Source of the DNA: Rhynchospora pubera
Taxonomy: Eukaryota; Streptophyta; Magnoliopsida; Poales; Cyperaceae
DNA length: 64,000 bases
Direction: 5' to 3'
Assembly: GCA_028095005.1 (NCBI GenBank)
Contig: CM051460.1
Span: 18,647,501-18,711,500, forward strand
Both the position numbers and the translations under genes were made by a program. Positions 56,655 through 64,000 of the stretch are shown in pieces (position 1 is the first letter of the stretch; each line of letters opens with the position of its first letter). The notes below the pieces were generated by a model. It ran no database searches. It had not been told where the DNA came from and saw only the letters and a program-made list of their open reading frames with translations.

Positions 56655-57810
56655 GCATTTTGATGGCAATAGGTTGATTTATGGATTGATCCGGTTGTTG
56701 AAATTATTCTTTGTTGGCTGTATCATCATGAATTTTTGTACCACTTTTAGACATTTATGTAATTGAATATTTTGTTTAAAACTTTAAATTCAAACTAAAT
56801 AAATAGACCAAAAGGTGATAGTAGTTATTGAGAAGGGCATAGAAGTATGGATGCAACAGGCACTATGAAGACGGAACCGTATCCTCTGCCCATCTAATAA
56901 GATGGGCAGAGTGCCCATCTCTTGTTGTAAGCCGTTAGATTGAAATCGACGGCTGGATTTCTGGCGATCCCATTTCTCCTCTAAAATAATGAAAAAAAAT
57001 CGGAATGTTAGATCATCTGAAGACAAATATGAAGTTACTGAGAAGCTTCCCGTCTCTTGTGGTGCGAAAGAGCAAACCCTCGTCTCTCTCGTTTTCCTCT
57101 GAAGCTCTTGTCGAGCTCAAGCCCGTAGAGGTCGATTTCGTCTCGGGCATACCACAGGAGCACAGGAGCAATTTAAAGGTACTTGTATATTATCAGAACG
57201 GAGAGATGATAAATTGACACACATGCTGCCCTTTTAAGAAAGCACACACCTTCAATTTGCATCGCCTTTCTATTCTATGATTAATTAAAGAACAATTTTT
57301 AAAAAAAGGTCGTCTCATTTCGGATTTCTAGCAAAAGGGTTTGTTTCAATGTCAGCAAATCGGTGGCTTTTTCTCCGTACATTACAATCTCCCAAATTAA
57401 GTGGCCCAAAATATTCTCAGATATAATGGGGTGAAAACTATATATTTTTCGGCTTTAATAGACACATATGCCAGAGAAACTTGATTGAGTTGTTAGACAA
57501 ATAGATAGCAATTTTAGAACACTTCGACCATGGTCAAGGTAGTTAGAAAATTCTTTGTGAGTTGTGACATATAGATAGTCTCCATTGAAATACAAGACTT
57601 TTAACTTTTTTTTAGTTTAAAAATCAGATAATAGACTTTACAATAAACGTTTGATTCCCATAGGGCAAAAATATGATTTACACTTTACAATAGAATTTAC
57701 AATGGTATACTAGACAGCTGACATAAGCTTAATTATTTTTTTCATGAAGGTTATGGAAGAACAACAAGATGATTTTGCACCTCGTTGGGTATGAAAATTA
57801 GTTTTGGAGT

Positions 57811-58080
57811 ATGAAATATCCAACAATGGAGGAAGCATGGTCGACTTGGAGTTACTATGGTGGAAAAATTAGTTTTGGAGTAAGAAAGGACCGTGACACA
57901 AGGAGCAAAATAGATGATGTAATTATTTCTAAGTTTTTTGTGTGCTCTTGCGAAGGTAAAAGAGGAGTAGACAAGCGAGATCATTTGACGAAGAATACAA
58001 GAGCGGAGACGCGGACCATTTGGCCACATTTTTTAGAGAAGATTAGACAAGAGTATTTTTTTTTTGGCAACATTTTGTAG
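57811..58080 (+). pseudogene. FAR1-type DNA-binding-domain remnant
   Basis: The open frame includes EEAWSTWSYYGGKISFGVRKD, then RSKIDDVIISKFFVCSCEGKRG. These are the conserved middle of the FAR1/FHY3 N-terminal zinc-finger domain, i.e. aromatic-Y-GGKI-FGVRKD followed by the C-x-C-EG-KRG turn. Upstream, GAACAACAAGATGATTTTGC and CCTCGTTGGGTATG resemble the preceding domain sequence but need a frameshift. FAR1-family proteins descend from Mutator-like transposases, so its presence inside such an element fits a leftover of the parent transposase. No MULE catalytic domain follows. Confidence 0.65.
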
Positions 58081-58765
58081 AAAAGAAAGGATAGTGCACT
58101 ATCCGTTCTGTGGTACTGGATGTGCAAAGTTAAATGTAATTTAGTGGAAGAATGTCAATTAAAGTGCTGCACCCAATTCTACCTTTTAGAATAATAGCTA
58201 ACTATTGTTTCTAATATAATTGAGAGCTGTTCATTTTTATAATTACTTATTATGAACCTGGAAACTTTCTTGTGGCTTGCGATAATTGCACATAACAAAA
58301 AAGCAGCATTATAAAAATAGCACAACCCACTGTGACTCTTTATCAGCCTGAATTACTAAATAATCCATTACAACATACATTAAAGCATACAAAATAAAAA
58401 CCCTACATCATCCATTAACAACAACCTTACAAGATTACTAAAACATATTTCATTGTTTGCACTACAGCACCCAATTAGAAACCCAATTAATGAAGCCAAC
58501 TATAATTAAAAACCAAATTGAAAATTTTATATTTTTCAACATCATGAGAACTTCACATGGATGGCACCAGTAATTGAATTCTTTACAATCCAAATTGTTA
58601 CATTTAAAATAGTTCCGATTAAGATTACTCATCTGTATGCACCACATTTTCAAGGAGGGTTTCCGTCTTGATTCCAAAAGGTTTGACTTTTGCGTACTCA
58701 TTCTGAATTAAAGAAAAATATATTATGATTACTATTCAATCAAAGAGCAATTGACCCCTTTCAGC

Positions 58766-58976
58766 GGAATCACATCCTCTGCCTACATTTTAAGGTGAGC
58801 ACTCTGCTCACTTCTGATCTGAACCGTTAGATGTAATCTTAACGGTTAAGGGAGCCCCGTGCATGTAACCAGATTGTAAGGCCCGAAAAATTTTAACCGT
58901 CGAGATTAGATCGAACGGCTCGGATCAGAGGTAGGCACTCTGCTCACCTTAAAAGGTGAGCAGAGGATACGGACCC
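58766..58976. mobile_element. Nested Mutator-like MITE, about 211 bp
   Basis: The ends GGAATCACATCCTCTGC and (inward from the right) GGGTCCGTATCCTCTGC are flanked by the 9-bp repeat CCTTTCAGC (58757-58765 and 58977-58985). The TIRs extend inward through AAGGTGAGCA(C/G) and CCGTTNGATNTAATC. They are clearly related to the host element's TIRs, so one family member has inserted into another. Confidence 0.85.
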
Positions 58977-59219
58977 CCTTTCAGCGATTCTGAGAAGAAA
59001 CATTTTTTTTTGTTTTGCTTGATATAAAATAGAGCAATTTACATCTTAACCGTCCATTTAGATCGAATGGTCCACGCTGAGAGATGGGCACTCTGCCCAT
59101 CTTAATGAGATGGGCAGAGGATACGGTTCCCTATGAAGACATGTCATGTGAATTTTATGACCGCTGAGGCACTGAGCCCCACAAAGTGGCATCTTCAGAT
59201 CTTGGAACAGTCTCCTTTG

Positions 59220-59508
59220 TAGACCTGGTTAACGTTCGAAACGGCAACGGAATGGGCCATTCCGTTTGCCGTTCCGTTCCAGAAACGGTATGCACTGAAA
59301 CGATTCGTTATTCGTTCCGTTTGCAACGGAATGGACGGAACGTAGCGGAACGACTCAATTTACACTGTATTTCATACCAACGTATGCCGAAATCCGTTCC
59401 GTTTACCGTTCCGTTTAAAAAACGAATACCAAAATCTGTTCCGCCACTCGTTCCGTTTGGACGGAACGTGCACGGAACGAGTAGGACGGTATACCGTCGG
59501 CAGGCCTA
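59220..59508. mobile_element. hAT/Ac-like nonautonomous element, GGAACGG-rich
   Basis: The ends TAGACCTGGTTAACG and (inward from the right) TAGGCCTGCCGACGG are flanked by an 8-bp repeat CTCCTTTG (59212-59219 and 59509-59516). GGAACG/CGTTCC words fill the interior. The fortuitous 139-codon frame across it is compositional. It lies about 80 bp from the Mutator-like element's TSD. Confidence 0.82.
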
Positions 59509-61662
59509 CTCCTTTGAGGAGGAAATTAGCTGGCATTTTTGTTTTCTACTAGCTATTCCTGTTTGCGCTTTTTTTTTTTTGATTGGAATTCCTGTTTGCG
59601 CTTAATTGCCTTGTATATGCTTAGTTTTCTTGGATTTAGTGCAGATCTACCAAACCTTGTTTTTCTATGGGAAACAAATTTGAATTCTCTTTCCATAGCC
59701 CATAGGTAAACAACTGAAAGAAACTACAAACTGATATTTTTACTGTCATCACAGTTACAGACGAGGTTCAAATTCAAAATTGACAGAGTTTCTTCTGGGT
59801 ATAATTCCATTTATGTGCGGGTCGTCATTGGATGAATTAATTACTTTATGCAGCTAGCTCTAGCTGTTTCTTAGTGAAAGAATCTTACAGCGACTAACTT
59901 TTATGTTTGGAACACGTCACGAACAGCTAGTTCAAGCGAACAAAATGGCGAACAAGAATCCACTGACAGCGAACAACTAGAACAACAGTAATTATGTACT
60001 GCCAGGGTCTTAAACTCTTAATTAAATAGGCGTAATGAAAGTGAATTCTTATGAAGGCTGCCAGGATATATAAGAGAAATGACCAACTTCCAAACATTTA
60101 GTACTAGAATGAAATTTCTGGCTCATATCAAACTTAAATTATTCTTAACTTAAAAAAGAGAAAAGTAAGAACAACTAAAAAACAACTAGAACAAGGGTCC
60201 GCAAATCGTCCGTTCGTGAGTAGACGATACTAGATAGAAATGGGACCATTTCTATTAGATTGGATTGAACACAAATACAAGCTACCTTATCACATATCCT
60301 GTACGTCTACTTGGGTGGTGCTAAGTTGCTAACAATGCGAGGGAAATCTCGCTTTGAAATTTTGTAGGATTTACATATTTCTGCATGTTGCTTACTGAAT
60401 CTGTACATTTTTCATGGACTGAAAACAAAAACTAGAATTTTGTGCCGAAGAAATCGTTATTCTACTTTCAAAATTACTGATACCTCAGACCCTTCAACGG
60501 GAATCTGCACTGCTCTATACAAAGTACATTAACATGTATATTCTTTTCTTCCGTTTCGATTTTGCTCGACTCTACTGCTTACAAATACACCTAAAAAGCC
60601 TACCGTCACAAGATAAACAAAATTTGGAGCTCCACATTGCTGGTAAATTAAAACTTAGATAATTTTTCATTTCCGTGTAACAATGTATGGTCTCTAGTCC
60701 CACCCGTGGTCAGGAACAAAATCCTCTGCAGCTGCTACACGTTAGCCGACCAATTTTTGTCCATCTAACAGATGATGGGTGCCTTGTAATTAATATCAGA
60801 TCCGTCTAAATTTGTACGGTCCATAAAAATCTGTCCGTCGAAATTAGATCAGAAGGATAAAAGTTGGTTTGCTACCGTGTAAACCGCTAAAGATCAATGA
60901 TCTAAAAGGATCAACAAATGTGCCGGCTCTCGTTTAAGACGTGCGCCTACGGGCGGTTCTCAAAAAAAAAAAAAAAAATCTAAAAGGATCAACACGGGCC
61001 ATACGTAGGAAAGGATAAAATGGGCCATATATGGGCCAAACCAAAAATTATCAGGATATTTGATATCCATCTGAAGTGACAACTGTCATATGTATTTTTG
61101 TCATCGTTAAACACAAAATGAACACATAAAATAGACAAAATATATGGATGATCAAATTAAATACTTACAAACAAATAAGTGTTGTCATCTCTTATTCAAA
61201 ATTTATATGAATATTCAATTTATTTTTATTGAATTTAATTATTTGTATGTGTTCACTTTGATCACTATATATGTTTACCTTATCTATTTTATATGTCCAC
61301 TTTTTATTTAGCGATAAGAAAAAATGACATTACTGCAGATGACAGTAATCAATTTCCATATCCCTCGTTTTCATATCCAAAAGCACGATTTTCTAATATA
61401 AAGTTTAGTAAATAAATTTATAAAAATTCATTACTGAAAACAGGTTTATTTAAATATGTGTAAAAAACTGAAGCGTTATTTAAATAAAATAAAATGATTT
61501 GTACAAATTAGAAAGACTAGTTATTCAAATGACATCAGAGAAAAAACTTGGAATATGATTGCGTCCTTCCGTTCTTCTGCTAAAGTTTCTTCATAATTTT
61601 TATTAAAATCCACAAAACAGGCCTTTTTAGTTTCCAGTGCAAAACAAGGCCTTCGGATTTGC
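59509..61662. other. Intergenic, no supportable gene
   Basis: Mostly AT-rich. 60715-60900 contains AAATCCTCTGCAGC, CCGTCTAAATTTGTACGG and GTCGAAATTAGATCAGAAGG, words reminiscent of the Mutator-like TIRs at 56873/58766; this could be a decayed copy, but two ends cannot be paired. Confidence 0.45.
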
Positions 61663-62303
61663 TAGGGTGGTCAATGGGTACAGTACGATACGGTAGAAGG
61701 TATTTTTATATCTGCATCTGTTAAATTTTTTTTTATCCATACTCTATCTGTATCCGTATTATTTAAGAATTAACGGTAAGAGTAGAATAACGGTACATAA
61801 TGAATAATTATAATAATATTATTAATTTAATAAAAATTATATAATTTGCTAAATAAATAACATCAAATAAATATACAAATAAAGTACAATATTTAGATAA
61901 TACTTTACACATAATAAAAATCATGTAATTTATTCTCATGTCAATTGACATTAAAAAAATCTATATAACTTATTATAAATTATAGTATAATAGAGTGCAA
62001 ATTAAATTTTTTTCATCAATATAAACAAATTTGCATGGATGAAGATCAAAATCAATACCATATCTTATGAAATATGCTAATTACATGATTATATGTTACA
62101 TATATGCTTGTAAAATTTTACGCATTAGATAATGGATACGAAAAATTCCTTACCCATTCTCGTACCCGTTAACTTAACAAATTTTTTTTTCTTTACCCAT
62201 ACCCGTACCCGTTAGTCTACGAAAATAAAACCTTACCCGTATTCTCTTTATTGAATGCAGTACGGATACGGTAAATAGATAAACGAGCTTCATTGCAGCC
62301 CTA
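61663..62303. mobile_element. hAT/Ac-like element with GGGTACGG motif array
   Basis: The ends TAGGGTGGTCAATGGGTA and (inward from the right) TAGGGCTGCAATGAAGC are flanked by 8-bp repeats that match at 7 of 8 positions (GGATTTGC 61655-61662; GAATTTGC 62304-62311). GGTACAGTACGATACGG, TATCCGTATT and ACCCGTACCCGTTA words cluster at both ends. The middle (61800-62130) is AT-rich and noncoding. The termini belong with the other copies, but the repeated word differs. Confidence 0.75.
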
Positions 62304-62382
62304 GAATTTGCAGATTTTATTATTACTAAAGCCATTATGGGATTCTACGACATTGTTGGTTCGTCCATTGACCATAGAGACA

Positions 62383-62464
62383 AATGTCTCTGCCTGCTAG
62401 TCCAGTTGGTAAAGACGTATGTCTTTACTACGAAAAGACCTGGAGTTCGATTCTCGTGCGGGGT
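62383..62464 (+). repeat. tRNA-related (SINE-head-like) sequence
   Basis: A box-A match TAGTCCAGTTGG (62398-62409) and box-B match GTTCGATTC (62445-62453) stand at tRNA spacing with GACCTGGA before box B. The anticodon region and acceptor stem do not form a proper tRNA. A Pol III-promoter-bearing SINE head or decayed tRNA copy is likely. Confidence 0.5.
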
Positions 62465-62534
62465 GCCTACTGACTTTAATTTAAAAAAAATAGAGATAAA
62501 TGGGAAAAGATATTGCAATTTATATCTAGATATA

Positions 62535-62802
62535 TAGGGTTGAAATGAAAAACCGTTTCGTTTTGCACGGAATGAAACGATCACCGTTAGAAAATTTAGT
62601 TTCCTTTCAGTAACAAAACGGTTACGCAAATAGAAACTAATTTTGTGTATATAATGAAACAATTATAGAAATGGAAGTGTTTCGTAATTGTTTATTACTT
62701 TTCCGACTATTTCGTGCAACGAAATGATTAATCCCATTCCCAAATCTCTCTCTCGCCTCTCTCCCAAAATCCAATTACCCCATTCTCTTTCCCAGTTCGA
62801 GA
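62535..62802. mobile_element. Partial hAT/Ac-like element, AACGG/TTTCG words
   Basis: The left end TAGGGTTGAAATGAAAAACCG resembles the other Ac-like termini and is followed by AAACGATCACCG, AAAACGGTTACG and TTTCGTGCAACGAAATG. No matching right end was found before the insertion at 62803, so it is truncated or decayed. Confidence 0.45.
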
Positions 62803-63322
62803 TAGTGTTCTCCAAAATGACACGACACGATCGTATTGACACGATTAACACGACACCTCAACACAAATTTAATTATTAATGTTGATTATTTAAGCAAAAT
62901 TAATAATTTAATTTCAATTTATAATACTTTATCATATTATTTACCATCATTTAAATCATAATAGTGTCCAAATCTAATTATTATTTTTATAAAAATATTA
63001 ATAAAAAGATTAAACTTAATCAAATAATAAATTATTATGTTTAGTAATTTTTCTCTTACTTGTAATTTTTTTAATAATTTTTTAATTTAATAAAATAATA
63101 AAATAATATGACACGATTTGACACGACTAACACGACGTGTCAACACAACACGACACGATCGTGTCAGTCGTGTCGTGTCAGAATACGTGTCGTGTTGCCT
63201 CTTCTCGCTACTAAGCACGACATGACACGACACGATTAAAAAAGTAGTTTGTGTCAACACGACACGACACGAGACTCTAACACGATCGTGTTTGACACGA
63301 CACAAACGATTGGAGAACACTA
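62803..63322. mobile_element. hAT-like element with ACACGAC motif array
   Basis: The ends TAGTGTTCTCCAAAATGACA and (inward from the right) TAGTGTTCTCCAATCG share 13 terminal bases. They are flanked by a perfect 8-bp repeat GTTCGAGA (62795-62802 and 63323-63330). ACACGACACGA/TCGTGTCGTGT words cover both ends, with especially dense arrays at 63110-63310. The middle (62870-63105) is AT-rich and noncoding. The TSD length and end TA(G) fit hAT; the internal word is unlike the AACGG copies. Confidence 0.85.
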
Positions 63323-63330
63323 GTTCGAGA

Positions 63331-64000
63331 CAATTCCTTTTCTCTCCATCATGCCCTCCTCTCACGGCGTCTTTTCTTCACTCTCTCACTGCCTCTCCTC
63401 TCAAAACGATTATACACATTGTACTCTTTTTTTCTTATTTAAGTTTTTATTCCAATTTATTTTTCTTGATAAAATTTTTAATGAGGCAGATAAATTAATC
63501 CTGAAATTTCATGTTAATATTGATTATGAAGTATTATATTAATGTATAATGAAAGATGAACATTCAAGGAGAAATTTTATGAAATTAAATAAAATTTTAG
63601 ATTATTCATCTTCACATTCTTCAGTACTTATTTATCTCCATAGTCTCCACTTCGGAACTACCCATTTTATATACATGATCTCTATTATTTATTTATTAAT
63701 CATTATATGAGGTCTCATTTTGTAGTCTATAAATAAGGAAATTGTAAACATGAATGAATGGAAGGAAAGAGATAATAGAAATTCTGTATTTGAAATTGAG
63801 ATATTGTCTTGTTTACTCGTGAGATATTGTTTATTGTTTCTTTTTTTTTCCATTTATTTTACAACAAATAAGTTATTAATTCTTTTTATTATTTTAATGA
63901 GGGGTAACATTGAGAAAAAATCACAGCATGAAAAATGTAAAAGGGGTCAGCACGGGCTATTAGTAGGCAAGGATGATAATGGCTAGTGGGCCAGACAGAA
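63331..64000. other. Intergenic to the window edge
   Basis: AT-rich sequence. No gene or element can be supported. Confidence 0.5.

Larger units (their letters stand above)
56873..59130. mobile_element. 2.26-kb Mutator-like element with FAR1-type relic
   Basis: A perfect 10-bp repeat CTATGAAGAC flanks the element (56863-56872 and 59131-59140). The TIRs start GGAACCGTATCCTCTGCCC and are nearly identical for ~49 bp, then recognisable to ~85 bp (CCGTTAGATTGAAATCGACGG-like). Each TIR contains a small palindrome CTCTGCCCATCT...AGATGGGCAGAG. Long TIRs with a 9-11-bp TSD define Mutator-like elements. The inside holds a FAR1-domain relic (57811-58080), a 70-codon open frame at 57005-57217 that I do not recognise, and a nested relative (58766-58976). 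There is no transposase core, so it is nonautonomous. Confidence 0.88.

Noticed and set aside
57005..57217. 70-codon open frame inside the Mutator-like element as a real gene
   Set aside because: Short, no homologous motif I know, and no supported exon structure; left as element-internal sequence.
59186..59605. 139-codon plus-strand open frame
   Set aside because: Lies across the GGAACGG-rich hAT-like element; residues follow the repeated word, no domain.

Overview
This is nuclear DNA from a flowering plant, most likely a eudicot. It is AT-rich, its genes have many introns (most GT-AG), all recognisable proteins belong to plant families, and the intergenic space is full of plant-type transposons. 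I cannot name the species.

Genes in order. A group I bZIP transcription factor (5235-7615, +, 4 exons) converges on a 13-exon FHA/coiled-coil protein gene (8336-14363, -). An F-box/LRR/FBD gene broken by a stop and a frameshift lies at 25148-27075 (+). An LRR receptor-like kinase with a degenerate catalytic loop (36723-39487, +) is followed by a small VPFxWE-motif protein (39854-41167, +). A tRNA-Asn(GTT) gene is at 41826-41898 (-). A 20-exon KEA4/5/6-type K+/H+ antiporter gene occupies 43491-48722 (-), and an intronless fasciclin-like arabinogalactan protein gene lies at 55392-56654 (+). These look like independent single genes; nothing suggests a cluster or shared pathway.

Between the genes lie layered mobile elements, many with target-site duplications (TSDs) that can be read directly. 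They include: a 5'-truncated LINE (14606-15704); a Helitron 3' end (about 23845); six copies of one short MITE family spread over 48 kb; several long-inverted-repeat elements; a 2.26-kb Mutator-like element that carries a FAR1-type DNA-binding-domain relic and a nested smaller relative (56873-59130); and about ten hAT/Ac-like nonautonomous elements.

The most interesting signal is that last group. They share Ac-like TAGGGnTG termini, usually with 8-bp TSDs. Their interiors are filled with a short motif that differs by subfamily: AACGG(AA), GGAC/GTCC, GGGTACGG or ACACGAC. The main copies are at 148, 34525, 50997, 51365, 52099, 59220, 61663, 62803 and 32990. One 1.58-kb copy appears to have captured a gene's first exon and sits inside a local tandem duplication.

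Other notable points are a six-unit, ~104.5-bp minisatellite with an alternating dimer pattern (32189-32805), a GC-AG intron in the FHA gene, and an 82/84-residue internal duplication in the FHA protein's acidic tail. Exon borders were read by eye from splice consensus and frame continuity; no alignment or search was run.
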